From Bacillota bacterium (GTDB taxonomy: Bacteria > Bacillota > Clostridia > Acetivibrionales > DSM-1351): 64,000 bases of DNA. Location: positions 1 to 64,000 of the forward strand of contig JAEWCZ010000091.1 of assembly GCA_023390335.1 (NCBI GenBank), written 5' to 3'. The notes below the pieces were generated by a model. It was not told the origin of the DNA, searched no databases, and saw nothing but the letters and a program-made list of their open reading frames with translations. Below are positions 42,849 to 51,947 of the stretch, piece by piece (positions within the stretch are counted from its first letter, which is position 1; each line of letters starts with the position of its first letter). A program made the translations under genes and the position numbers.

Positions 42849-43331
42849 TTATTTGAGTTTAAATTTATCAATAATGTCTTTTTCTATACATTCAGGTACC
42901 AGGCCATTTATATTTCCTCCATGTCTGGCTAGTTCTTTTACCATACTTGAGCTTAAGAAAGAATAGTTTATACTTGACATCATAAAGAGTGTTTCAATGT
43001 CAGGCGCCTGATTTTTGTTCAACAATGCCATCTGTAGCTCATACTCAAAATCAGATACAGCCCGTAGGCCTTTAATTATTACATTTGCGTTTTTTTCCTT
43101 TACAAAGTCAACCAGTAATCCAGAAAAGCATTCAATTTCTACATTCGTACTATCCTTAACTACCTTTTTTAATAAGTTAACCCTTTCTTCAATAGAAAAG
43201 AGAGGATTTTTGCTATGGTTTATTAAAACTGCAACAATAAGTTTGTCACAAATTTTTGAAGCTCTCTCTATTATATCTAAATGACCGTTTGTAACAGGAT
43301 CAAAACTTCCGGGATATATAAATGTGTTCAT
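42849..43331 (-). CDS. coaD: phosphopantetheine adenylyltransferase
   Basis: A 160-residue enzyme making dephospho-CoA from 4'-phosphopantetheine and ATP, the penultimate step of CoA synthesis. The nucleotidyltransferase motif YPGSFDPVTNGHLDII and the second signature MSSINYSFLSSSMVKELA (the ISSS equivalent) are intact. AAGGATG precedes the ATG. It lies 20 bp after rsmD, the usual rsmD-coaD order. Confidence 0.97.
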   Translation of the reverse strand: MNTFIYPGSFDPVTNGHLDIIERASKICDKLIVAVLINHSKNPLFSIEERVNLLKKVVKDSTNVEIECFSGLLVDFVKEKNANVIIKGLRAVSDFEYELQMALLNKNQAPDIETLFMMSSINYSFLSSSMVKELARHGGNINGLVPECIEKDIIDKFKLK

Positions 43332-43351
43332 TATTTTATCATCCTTGAAAT

Positions 43352-43906
43352 TTAAATTCTTTTGTAAAAAGTTAATTTAGTTTTTCCATAAATCTGCTGC
43401 CTGGATACACAAAGTGTTCCTGTCTCGGTTGGCAGAGGATCTTCAATATCTGTTTCGACAGATATCAAAACTTTTTCATCCAGAACTCCATACTTTTCTA
43501 GATTTTGTAAAATTTCTGGTACAATATCTTTCTTATACGGAGGATCTAAAAAAATTATATCAAACTTTTTACTTAGTTGGGAGAGTTTTTTCAGTATTAA
43601 TTGTGCTTCTCCCAAAAAAACCTCCGATTTGTCCACCAATTTTGTATGCTGTAAGTTTTTATTTATAATGTCTGTACTTTGTTCATTCTGATCACAAAAT
43701 ACAGCACTGTTTGCACCTCTGCTCAAGGCTTCAATTCCAAGACTTCCGGTTCCGGCGAACAAATCCAGTACATTTGAACCGGGTATATACGGTGCTATTA
43801 TATTAAATAAATTTTCTTTTACCCTGTCTGTTGTAGGCCTTGTGTTCATACCTTCCAATGTAAGTAACTTTAAACCTTTTGCACTTCCTGATACTACTCT
43901 TAACAC
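43352..43906 (-). CDS. rsmD: 16S rRNA (guanine966-N2) methyltransferase
   Basis: A 184-residue SAM-dependent methyltransferase for the small-subunit rRNA. The start is a GTG with AGGTG 9 bases upstream. It has MNTRPTTDRVKENLFNI, the SAM motif VLDLFAGTGSLGIEALSRGA and the catalytic FLDPPY. It lies 20 bp after recG, in a conserved recG-rsmD-coaD block. Confidence 0.96.
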   Translation of the reverse strand: MLRVVSGSAKGLKLLTLEGMNTRPTTDRVKENLFNIIAPYIPGSNVLDLFAGTGSLGIEALSRGANSAVFCDQNEQSTDIINKNLQHTKLVDKSEVFLGEAQLILKKLSQLSKKFDIIFLDPPYKKDIVPEILQNLEKYGVLDEKVLISVETDIEDPLPTETGTLCVSRQQIYGKTKLTFYKRI

Positions 43907-43926
43907 GCTATCACACCTAACCTCTA

Positions 43927-45999
43927 TTATGATAATGTAACCTTATCGCCAAAATACACGGCAAGGTATTTTTTCAATTCAGTATGTTCCATAAGCCCCG
44001 GATCAGCCTCGATTATCTCCATTGCACTATCCTGAGCCTGCTTTAAAATTTCCATGTCCTTATAAAGATTCGCTATTTTTAATTCAGGAAGCCCGTGCTG
44101 CTTTGTACCAAAAAATTCACCTGGCCCCCTTATTTCCAAGTCTTTTTCCGAAATTACAAAACCATCATTCGAGTGAGTCATAATACTCATTCTTTCTTTT
44201 GAAACCTTTGAATTTGATTGGTTAAATAAAATACAGAAGGATTGCTCATCTCCTCGGCCTACTCTACCTCTTAATTGATGCAATTGAGCCAAACCAAATC
44301 TTTCAGCATTTTCTATTATCATTACGGTAGCATTAGGAACATTTACGCCGACCTCTATTATAGTTGTTGAAACAAGAATACTGATTTCACCCGAAATGAA
44401 TTTTTTCATTATATCTTCTTTTTCAGATGATTTCATTTTTCCGTGAATTATTCCTACATTTAAATCACTGAATACACTTTTGCTTATATCTTCTGCAGTA
44501 ACCACAGCAGATTTAGCCTCAATCTCTTCGGATTCCTCAACAAGAGGACAAACTATATATACCTGTCTTCCCTCTTGTACTTTTTCCCTTACAAATTTGT
44601 TAATCCTCTCTCTCATGGTTTCTTTTACAGAGTATGTTTTAATCGGTTTTCTGCCGGGTGGAAGTTCATCTATTATTGATATATCCAGATCCCCATATAA
44701 AATCAGTGCCAGAGTTCGAGGAATTGGAGTTGCAGTCATAACCAACACATCAGGATTTTGACCTTTCTCTGTCAATATGGTTCTTTGGCGAACTCCGAAT
44801 CTGTGCTGTTCATCAGTAATAACAAGACCCAGTCGTTTAAATTCTACATAATCCTCAATAAGTGCATGAGTACCAATAATTACGTCTGTTTTTCCTTCTT
44901 TCAGTTCTTCTACTATCAGCTGCTTCTGCTTTTTAGTCAAACTGCTGGACAGTAATTCAACTGATATACCAAAACTGTCAAACATGCTCCTTATGGATTT
45001 AAAATGCTGTTCTGCCAATATTTCAGTAGGTACCATCAAAGCACCCTGGTATCCGCACTTAACTGCTTTAAATAACGCCAAAACTGCAATCATTGTCTTT
45101 CCTGAACCTACATCACCCTGCACAAGCCTGTTCATTACACGAGAACTTTCCATGTCCTTTTCTACTTCCCTGAAAACCTTTTTCTGAGCATTTGTAAGCT
45201 GAAAAGGGAGGAATTTTATCAAACTTTCCATTTCGTCTATGTGAGTATATTTTATACCTACTCTCATATCGGTTGCAAGGCTCTTGTACGATAAAAGCCC
45301 CAATTGGAGCATAAAAAGTTCTTCAAAAGCTAATCTGAACCTCGCCTGTTCAACATCCTGGGCGGAAGCCGGAAAATGTATTTGTTTTATTGAAAAAGTT
45401 TTGTCAGCAAGCTTATACTTTTCTCTAACAGGTAAAGGGAGCATATCTTCCAGCTCAAAATCATTTATTCCCTTTATTGTCTCATATACAACCGATCTTA
45501 TAATATTTTGTCCTAAATCCTTTGTAGAAGAATATACCGGAAGTATTTTAAGACTTTTTTTCATGTCTTTGTTACCTGTTTTTTCAAAAACTGGGTTTAC
45601 AATTTGGAGTTTATTTAAATTTCGTTCTGCTTTTCCGAAAAATATATAGTTTTCTCCAATAGTCAAAGAGTTCTTTACATAGGGTTGATTGAACCAAATT
45701 GCCGAAATCTTACCGGTGCTGTCCTCTATTGATACTTTTGATATCGTCATACCTCTTTTGGGTCTGGTGACGCTTACGTTGGATACAATAGTTCCTTCAA
45801 AGGAACAGGGAATACCATTCTGAAGATCGGCTATATTCTTTATAGTGCTTCTGTCTTCATAATCCCTGGGATAATACGTTAACAAATCAAAAATATTGTT
45901 AATTTCCAATTTATTAAATAGTGACTCCCGTGATTCACCAACGCCCTTTATATATCTGATTGATTTTTGTTTTAAATCGTTAATTGTTATTTTTTTCAT
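43927..45999 (-). CDS. recG: ATP-dependent DNA helicase RecG
   Basis: A 690-residue branch-migration helicase that remodels stalled forks and Holliday junctions. The N-terminal wedge/OB domain (60-150) precedes the helicase core: Walker A QGDVGSGKTMIAVLAL, the DEAD-box variant DEQHRFGVRQR, TATPIPRTLALILYGD, and motif VI in LHQLRGRVGRGDEQSF. Full length, with AGAGG before the ATG. Confidence 0.97.
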   Translation of the reverse strand: MKKITINDLKQKSIRYIKGVGESRESLFNKLEINNIFDLLTYYPRDYEDRSTIKNIADLQNGIPCSFEGTIVSNVSVTRPKRGMTISKVSIEDSTGKISAIWFNQPYVKNSLTIGENYIFFGKAERNLNKLQIVNPVFEKTGNKDMKKSLKILPVYSSTKDLGQNIIRSVVYETIKGINDFELEDMLPLPVREKYKLADKTFSIKQIHFPASAQDVEQARFRLAFEELFMLQLGLLSYKSLATDMRVGIKYTHIDEMESLIKFLPFQLTNAQKKVFREVEKDMESSRVMNRLVQGDVGSGKTMIAVLALFKAVKCGYQGALMVPTEILAEQHFKSIRSMFDSFGISVELLSSSLTKKQKQLIVEELKEGKTDVIIGTHALIEDYVEFKRLGLVITDEQHRFGVRQRTILTEKGQNPDVLVMTATPIPRTLALILYGDLDISIIDELPPGRKPIKTYSVKETMRERINKFVREKVQEGRQVYIVCPLVEESEEIEAKSAVVTAEDISKSVFSDLNVGIIHGKMKSSEKEDIMKKFISGEISILVSTTIIEVGVNVPNATVMIIENAERFGLAQLHQLRGRVGRGDEQSFCILFNQSNSKVSKERMSIMTHSNDGFVISEKDLEIRGPGEFFGTKQHGLPELKIANLYKDMEILKQAQDSAMEIIEADPGLMEHTELKKYLAVYFGDKVTLS

Positions 46000-46269
46000 T
46001 ACAACCTCTTTTGTAAATTACACTACAAATATCCCAGTTAAGTTTTCTGCTATGTAAAGTAAATTGTACCATATTTTTCGACATAGAAAAAGGGTACATG
46101 GTCCTGTATATTGCCTGTAAACAAGTATCTCTTATTATCCATTTTAAATGCTATTACTTTTAAATTAAAAAGACTTGCAGTTTATGGCTTTTGTGTGTTA
46201 AAATAGTTATTGCTTGATGCCGAAATATGAGAAAATAAAATTCTCCAATAATAAAAGGAGGTGTTATAT

Positions 46270-46458
46270 ATGGCAAAGTGTGAAGTATGCAGTAAAGCAA
46301 CTACTTTTGGTAACAACAGAAGCCATGCATTAAATGCTACTAGCCGTACATGGAAACCTAATGTAAGAAAAATAAAGATAATTGATAATGGCACACCAAA
46401 ATCAGTTAACATATGCACAAGGTGTCTTCGTTCAAACAAAGTTACCAGAGCTATATAA
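46270..46458 (+). CDS. rpmB: 50S ribosomal protein L28
   Basis: A 62-residue ribosomal protein. The start at 46270 (MAKCEVCSK) follows AAAAGGAGG. It is a Cys-containing (zinc) form, with CEVC near the N-terminus and ICTRCL near the C-terminus. SHALNATSRTWKPNVRKIKI is typical. A terminator follows at 46485. spoVM lies just beyond on the other strand. Confidence 0.97.
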   Translation: MAKCEVCSKATTFGNNRSHALNATSRTWKPNVRKIKIIDNGTPKSVNICTRCLRSNKVTRAI

Positions 46459-46484
46459 TTTGATTACGTTAAATTTCTAAAAAT

Positions 46485-46510
46485 AAAAAAGCGTTATGAG
46501 ACGCTTTTTT
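46485..46510. terminator. terminator between rpmB and spoVM
   Basis: AAAAAAGCGT/ACGCTTTTTT, symmetrical, so able to serve both convergent genes. Confidence 0.85.
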
Positions 46511-46546
46511 ATTTTTATATTTTTCATTACTTCCTTATCAGTAGTT

Positions 46547-46618
46547 TTAGCCTATTTTAAATACCTTCTTTAATATGTTTCCAAAGAACTTAGGCATTTT
46601 TACGACTACTATTTTCAT
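46547..46618 (-). CDS. spoVM: stage V sporulation protein M
   Basis: A 23-residue peptide, MKIVVVKMPKFFGNILKKVF then KIG, far too short for routine gene calling. It matches B. subtilis SpoVM in the features I remember: a K-x-P-K-F-x-G core with Pro near position 9, an amphipathic C-terminal helix and a basic face. SpoVM binds the convex forespore membrane and anchors the SpoIVA coat layer. GGGGGAG lies seven bases before the ATG. It also neighbours rpmB in B. subtilis, which supports the call. It is convergent with rpmB. Confidence 0.88.
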   Translation of the reverse strand: MKIVVVKMPKFFGNILKKVFKIG

Positions 46619-46778
46619 AGTTACACTCCCCCTGAATAGCTCTTACTATCTATCATATTCTGTAAAAAGTACTTTCGTGATAGTAAATACAAATTCTTAC
46701 CTTAAAAAAGTTGTCTAAATCTCTATTATAGTGAATAGATATATACGGATAAGCTATTTTTTTAATGGGAGTGGTCAT

Positions 46779-47435
46779 ATGAAAAAAAAACATATACTGT
46801 TAATAGCATTTATTGTATTCTCTGTGAGTATTATTTCTTTTGTCTATATCATTTTTAAAGAAAACTCTTATTATACAATAACTGTTAACAGCCAAATCTC
46901 ATTTTCCTATCCAATGGATTTCTCAATTAAAAATGTCTATGCTAGCGACCCTGCATCCACTCCATATATACAGGCAAGCAACAGTAAATATAAGAGTTTT
47001 ATTGATTATAAGTCCCCTGAAGATAAATTCCATTTTAGCTACCCTTCAAATTTCAAGCTGCATCAGCAAGCTTTTCCGGGCAGTGAAATACTATATCATG
47101 TAGATTTTCAGAATAAAAACGATAATTCCTTTACAGGGTTTGTGCAGGTGTGGAATCTGCCTTATGATCTCAGTAAATTTTTAGAGGAATCAAAAGAAAA
47201 TTCCTTGGCCGATTTTATCAATTTCAACTCCAAAGAAATCGAAGTCAATAAAATTAAGGGATATTTCTGGGAGTACACAGTAAAAGGCGCCAAAGAAAAT
47301 TACAAAACACTTGAAGTATTCCTCTTAAAGGATTCAAGACTATATAGAATCAGTTTTTATATACCTGAAAAAATTTATACAGATGAAGACTATGACATGT
47401 TTTGGAAAATGGTAAATTCGTTAAAAGTGAATTAA
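46779..47435 (+). CDS. membrane-anchored PsbP-like lipoprotein-type protein, function unknown
   Basis: A 218-residue protein; GGGAGTGG selects the ATG at 46779. One N-terminal membrane anchor (residues 4-24, ILLIAFIVFSVSIISFVYII) is followed by an extracytoplasmic domain. The segment FSYPSNFKLHQQ and the later SRLYRISFYIPE...YDMFWKMVNSLKV recall PsbP/DUF1795-like folds (a strand-rich domain ending in a helix that begins F..M..S). No catalytic residues are evident. It overlaps the convergent diguanylate cyclase gene by 4 bp. Confidence 0.65.
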   Translation: MKKKHILLIAFIVFSVSIISFVYIIFKENSYYTITVNSQISFSYPMDFSIKNVYASDPASTPYIQASNSKYKSFIDYKSPEDKFHFSYPSNFKLHQQAFPGSEILYHVDFQNKNDNSFTGFVQVWNLPYDLSKFLEESKENSLADFINFNSKEIEVNKIKGYFWEYTVKGAKENYKTLEVFLLKDSRLYRISFYIPEKIYTDEDYDMFWKMVNSLKVN

Positions 47436-49108
47436 CTCACCTTTGGAGCAATCATGATACAATTCCTTCCATTTTCCTTTGCCTTGTAAAGTGCATTGTC
47501 TGCATCTCTTATTAATCCAACCTGATTGGAAGAAGTTTCAGGGTAGCACGCTATTCCAAAGCTTGCAGTAACAGAAGCTGATATTAAATTATCTTTTATA
47601 ACATTACCAGCAATCTTGGTTCTTAAAAACTCAACTTTTTCATGGGCCTGCTGTATTGATGTCCGAGGTAGTATAAGTACAAACTCTTCTCCCCCGAATC
47701 TAGCAATAGTATCGGTTCCCCGCAGATTATTTTTTACAGTTTGTGCTACTTCTTTAAGGACTACATCTCCAAATAGATGACCATAAGTATCATTAAATAT
47801 TTTGAAAAAGTCAATATCAAGAATTACCAGGGATAAATTGTATCCTTTTTCCTCCGCCATCTTAAATTCAGCTTCAAATCTTTCATGGAAATAGACACGG
47901 TTGTAAACTCCTGTCAAACCATCAACTGTAGCCATTTCCTGAAGGTTAGCGTAAAGCTCCGCATTTTCAATTGCCATACTTACCTGTTTTCCCATTGTTG
48001 TAAGCAACCTTAGGTTTTCGGTATTAAATGTATTGTTATTCCGGTGTTCAATAAGTGTGAGCCCAAACTTTCTGGATTTCAAGCTCAAAGGCACACACAT
48101 AAAGGAACCTATCTGTCTTGTTTGAATAAAATCGTATTTATCAGGATCAACCATATTTTCTATCAATGGCTTTTCATTTTGCAATATATCAAGCAGAAGC
48201 TCACAATTGACGTTATCTGCTAAAATCGCAAGCTCCTCTTTATTGGTGATATTTGTGAACTGTACTTTTAGTCTGTTTTTCTTCTGGTCAAACAATAATA
48301 TAGTAGAATAGTTTACGCCCATTACACCTATTATTACATCGTTAACAAAATTAAGTAATTCGTTTATATCCAGAATGGAACCTATAGCCTCACTCACTTG
48401 TTGAAGCGTATAAAACTCTGCAATACTAGATGTGAGCCTCTTATTTGTATCTTCAAGCTTAAAATTTGTGTCCTTGAGCTTTTCATATTGATTCTTTATT
48501 TTATCCTTAGCAGAAGCAAGCTGCTCATACTTTTCACCTAATTCAACAATCAACCGGCTATTCTCCTGTTCATTTTTTAAGTTCTCAGAATAGGTTCTAG
48601 CGCTTATACTAAATATGCAAAGGAGTAATATGTATATACACATAATCCTGAAAAGGTTGTAGACTACTTTTGTTCCATCAAAAGGTTCTTGTATGCCATA
48701 TAACGTGAATATATATAATACTTTGATTACCGCACTAAATCCCAATAAAGTGTAGGTTAACTTTTTACCTTTGTGAATGCTTATAAAAAACAAAGGCACG
48801 ACAAGAGAAAGGTACTCTATACCATCCGAGAATGGCAATAAGAATACTGAAATCAGGAAAACTTCAATTGTCCTGAATATGTCAAATACTTTATCTGAAT
48901 ACAAATTTACATTTTTCATCAATATAAATTTAACAATATTCAGCGCCATAATTGACACTATAAATACTGCGAGAAAAATTTGCTTATTTAAATGAACATT
49001 AGCATCAGTATAAAGTTCCTGCTTGAAAATCAATGCAGAAAACAGTAATACAATAAATACCCAATAAAGGTTAATCATAACCTTTTCATATTTTTGTATT
49101 TTATTCAT
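47432..49108 (-). CDS. diguanylate cyclase with membrane domain and GAF domain
   Basis: A 558-residue c-di-GMP synthase. Residues 10-175 hold about five or six membrane helices, then a coiled coil (180-225), a GAF-type domain (about 235-375) and a C-terminal GGEEF domain (385-556). The active site RFGGEEFVLILPR is intact. An inhibitory RxxD site upstream is not obvious (FLRTKI lies after). GAAAGG precedes the ATG. It is the last gene of a run headed by other c-di-GMP and morphology genes. It is likely to be paired functionally with the HD-GYP protein at 53432. Confidence 0.92.
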   Translation of the reverse strand: MNKIQKYEKVMINLYWVFIVLLFSALIFKQELYTDANVHLNKQIFLAVFIVSIMALNIVKFILMKNVNLYSDKVFDIFRTIEVFLISVFLLPFSDGIEYLSLVVPLFFISIHKGKKLTYTLLGFSAVIKVLYIFTLYGIQEPFDGTKVVYNLFRIMCIYILLLCIFSISARTYSENLKNEQENSRLIVELGEKYEQLASAKDKIKNQYEKLKDTNFKLEDTNKRLTSSIAEFYTLQQVSEAIGSILDINELLNFVNDVIIGVMGVNYSTILLFDQKKNRLKVQFTNITNKEELAILADNVNCELLLDILQNEKPLIENMVDPDKYDFIQTRQIGSFMCVPLSLKSRKFGLTLIEHRNNNTFNTENLRLLTTMGKQVSMAIENAELYANLQEMATVDGLTGVYNRVYFHERFEAEFKMAEEKGYNLSLVILDIDFFKIFNDTYGHLFGDVVLKEVAQTVKNNLRGTDTIARFGGEEFVLILPRTSIQQAHEKVEFLRTKIAGNVIKDNLISASVTASFGIACYPETSSNQVGLIRDADNALYKAKENGRNCIMIAPKVS

Positions 49109-49123
49109 ATATTTCCTTTCTAA

Positions 49124-51253
49124 CTACAATTGCATATTCTCCCAATAAATTTCTATATTGTCTCCCGGAGAAATCATATCGGTAAAATTTGCCTGACTTC
49201 CATTTAATTTTAAAACAATATTTCCTTTAGGTACTGACAAATCAAAATTAATATAGTTGAAAATATCCACAAAAATATACTGCTTGTTTTCTTTTAATGC
49301 GATTCTTTCAGCGTTTACATAAATTACAAATCCATTTTCAGGACCAGGAACATTGTTGTTTTCCATATAGTCCTGCTGAAATTGGTTTATCTGTACAGAA
49401 TCGGTATCGTATTCCTCTTGTTCATCTAACTCCTCCCCAGCAAGAACAGGTAGCACGTTAGATTCCACATGTTCTGAATTGTTAATCCTGTCATTGTCCT
49501 TTAGCATGTATTCTGAACTGCCGATTTCCCCATTTACTTGCAAGAAGCAGCTTTCAAGTCCAAGCTCAAATTTTGTTATAAAGTCCTTCAGTGTTATTAT
49601 TTCCTCTATTTGAACCCTATCACCATTTTTTATTAGTGTATCTATGCTGCATACCTGCCCATTAATTGAACAATATGGCACTAGTTCTATCCTATCCTCG
49701 TTCAAAAAGACAGTAATTCCTCTTGGGTGTTTAATATAATCGGCTACTTTTTTTTCAGCGTCCATACCATTGTATGAAGGCTTTATATATATGGAATCAT
49801 TATTATTTATTCTAGTTTCAAGACTTGCCGGCTCATTGTTAACGAAAATTTCAGCAGCCATTCCATGTTCACCCTTTACACTTATATCTTTATCATTAAG
49901 TGTAAACTTCAACCCCTTTCCTGATCTTCCTATTAGTTTATCAGGATTATATCCTATTAATACTAAAGCATCTGATACGCTTAGCTTCTTGGAATTGAAG
50001 AGCTTAATTTTATTTTCGTTTACAGTGACAGTCATAAAGTCCTGGCCTTTTTGTAAATGTGCCATCATTGCTATACCAAAAGGTGTGATTGATTCAGGCC
50101 CTGTTAGTTTTTTAATCTTGGTCTTTATGTTTTGTATTACATCCCTCCCCCTTACTGCAACCCTGTTATCAGGAAGACTTAGTCCTTCAGCTATCCTGGT
50201 TGTGAGTCCAGGTATCTGGCTTCCACCTCCAATGAGAAACACCGCATTGGGAGCCTTCTGATTAAATTCCAATATTTTTTCACATATACTACCTGCTAAA
50301 AAGTCTATAGAAGGCGTTATTATTTCTATAGCCTTTTGATGTGTAACCTCATATTTATTCCCGAGTATATCTGTATACTTGATATTTTCTGTACCCGATG
50401 AAATAGATATTTTTATTTTTTCAGCTGTATTGAAATCCACCAAAAACTCCTGCGCAATTTTTTCGGTAATTTCATCTCCAGCTATTGGAACCATGCCATA
50501 CGCCACCACGGAGCCGTCTCTTGTTATAGCTATATCCGATGTTCCGGCACCGATATCAACTAAAACAAGATTTAAAAGTCTTAAATCCTTTGGGATAGTT
50601 ACGTTAATAGCAGCTATAGGCTCAAGGGTCAGACTTATTACCTCAAGTCCAACCTTTGACATAACCGTGTACAAGCTGTCTACTACAACATGAGGCAGAA
50701 AAGTAGCCAGTACTTCCACCCCGATTTTTTTCCCTTTGTGCCCTACGAGAGATGAAATAACATACCCATTCAGAAAATAGTTTACAACACTATACCCTAC
50801 ACAATAAAAGGTCATTTTTTCTTCATTGGATATCTCGTTATCAAGCTTAAATTGAGCATTCTGAATAGCATCAACCTCCAGACTGCCAACAATTTCCGAT
50901 GTTATTTCGCGTCCCTGTTCAATATCGTATTCCAGTTTTATCTGACTTGTTTTCAGAACCCTTCCAGCAGCTGCTATAGCTACTTTTGTTAAAGTTACCC
51001 CAAGCATCTTCTCCAGTCGTTCTTTTACTTGTGTTATTACTTCGGCAACCTTTTCTATATCATGTATTTGTCCGTCAAGCATCGCACGACTTTTGTGTTC
51101 ACATATTTCAGCCGCAACAACCCTGAAGCACTCCTTTTCATAAACCCCTACTATACCTATAACAGTTCTTGTTCCAATATCAAGAGCAAATATCAAATCT
51201 TCTTCATTGAAAGTTTCTACTTTAGTTTTTGTTATCTTCTGTTTACCAGGCAT
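49124..51253 (-). CDS. FtsA-like actin-fold ATPase with long C-terminal extension
   Basis: A 709-residue protein of the FtsA/PilM branch. The ATPase fold begins EEDLIFALDIGTRTVIGIVG (phosphate 1), then VLVDIGAGTSDIAITRDG (phosphate 2) and AVFLIGGGSQIPGLTTRIAE (adenosine site). The insertion between them contains the 1C-like segment found in FtsA. After about residue 385 come ~320 extra residues with repeated short beta domains resembling ubiquitin/SLBB-like grasp units (e.g. DKLIGRSGKGLKFTLNDKD and IYVNAERIALKENKQYIF). There is no membrane-targeting helix. The family is conserved in Clostridia but uncharacterised, to my knowledge. GGGGGTAAGG precedes the ATG. Confidence 0.82.
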   Translation of the reverse strand: MPGKQKITKTKVETFNEEDLIFALDIGTRTVIGIVGVYEKECFRVVAAEICEHKSRAMLDGQIHDIEKVAEVITQVKERLEKMLGVTLTKVAIAAAGRVLKTSQIKLEYDIEQGREITSEIVGSLEVDAIQNAQFKLDNEISNEEKMTFYCVGYSVVNYFLNGYVISSLVGHKGKKIGVEVLATFLPHVVVDSLYTVMSKVGLEVISLTLEPIAAINVTIPKDLRLLNLVLVDIGAGTSDIAITRDGSVVAYGMVPIAGDEITEKIAQEFLVDFNTAEKIKISISSGTENIKYTDILGNKYEVTHQKAIEIITPSIDFLAGSICEKILEFNQKAPNAVFLIGGGSQIPGLTTRIAEGLSLPDNRVAVRGRDVIQNIKTKIKKLTGPESITPFGIAMMAHLQKGQDFMTVTVNENKIKLFNSKKLSVSDALVLIGYNPDKLIGRSGKGLKFTLNDKDISVKGEHGMAAEIFVNNEPASLETRINNNDSIYIKPSYNGMDAEKKVADYIKHPRGITVFLNEDRIELVPYCSINGQVCSIDTLIKNGDRVQIEEIITLKDFITKFELGLESCFLQVNGEIGSSEYMLKDNDRINNSEHVESNVLPVLAGEELDEQEEYDTDSVQINQFQQDYMENNNVPGPENGFVIYVNAERIALKENKQYIFVDIFNYINFDLSVPKGNIVLKLNGSQANFTDMISPGDNIEIYWENMQL

Positions 51254-51286
51254 ACCTTACCCCCATGTATAAAAACAGTCCTGACC

Positions 51287-51919
51287 CTATTTCTTAGCAT
51301 AATAACTGCATAAATGATTTATCTCACACTTTTCACATTCAGGTTTTCTTGCATTGCACACAGCTCTGCCATGGAAAACCAACTTATGGCAAAAATCTGC
51401 CCATCTACTTTGAGGAATTATTTTTTGCAAATCATATTCTATCTTCTCAGGATCTTCATTCTTGGTTAGTCCTGTCCTGTTTGACAGCCTTTTAGCATGG
51501 GTATCAACAACTACTCCCTGCTTACCATGTATTTCATACAAGTAAAGGTTTGCTGTCTTACGCCCCACTCCGGGCAATTCTAGAAGTTCCTCCATATTGT
51601 CGGGGATTTTACCGTTATACTTTTCAGTGATAATTTTACAACAAGCTATTATGTTTTTTGCTTTGTTCCTGTAAAATCCCGTCGATTTTATGTCTTCTTC
51701 CAGTTCCCTTACATCTGCATTTGCAAATGCCTCTACAGTAGGATACTTTGTATATAAATCCTTCGCAACAATATTTACCCTTGCATCAGTACACTGGGCT
51801 GCAAGTTGAGTAGAAATCAAAAGCTGAAGCGGATTCTCATACTTTAGGGAGCACTCCGCATCAGGGTACAGCTTGTCAAGAACTTCTATCATCTGCAGGG
51901 CCTTTTCCTTTTTATTCAT
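51287..51919 (-). CDS. nth: endonuclease III
   Basis: A 210-residue DNA glycosylase/AP lyase removing oxidised pyrimidines. The helix-hairpin-helix is LLELPGVGRKTANLYLYE with the catalytic Lys, the catalytic Asp is in GVVDTHAKRLSNR, and the 4Fe-4S ligands C-x6-C-x2-C-x5-C are in CNARKPECEKCEINHLC. Full length. AGAGGG precedes the ATG. The genes around it (FtsA-like, glgA) are functionally unrelated. Confidence 0.97.
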   Translation of the reverse strand: MNKKEKALQMIEVLDKLYPDAECSLKYENPLQLLISTQLAAQCTDARVNIVAKDLYTKYPTVEAFANADVRELEEDIKSTGFYRNKAKNIIACCKIITEKYNGKIPDNMEELLELPGVGRKTANLYLYEIHGKQGVVVDTHAKRLSNRTGLTKNEDPEKIEYDLQKIIPQSRWADFCHKLVFHGRAVCNARKPECEKCEINHLCSYYAKK

Positions 51920-51947
51920 CGAATGTCATACCCTCTTCTATTGTATG

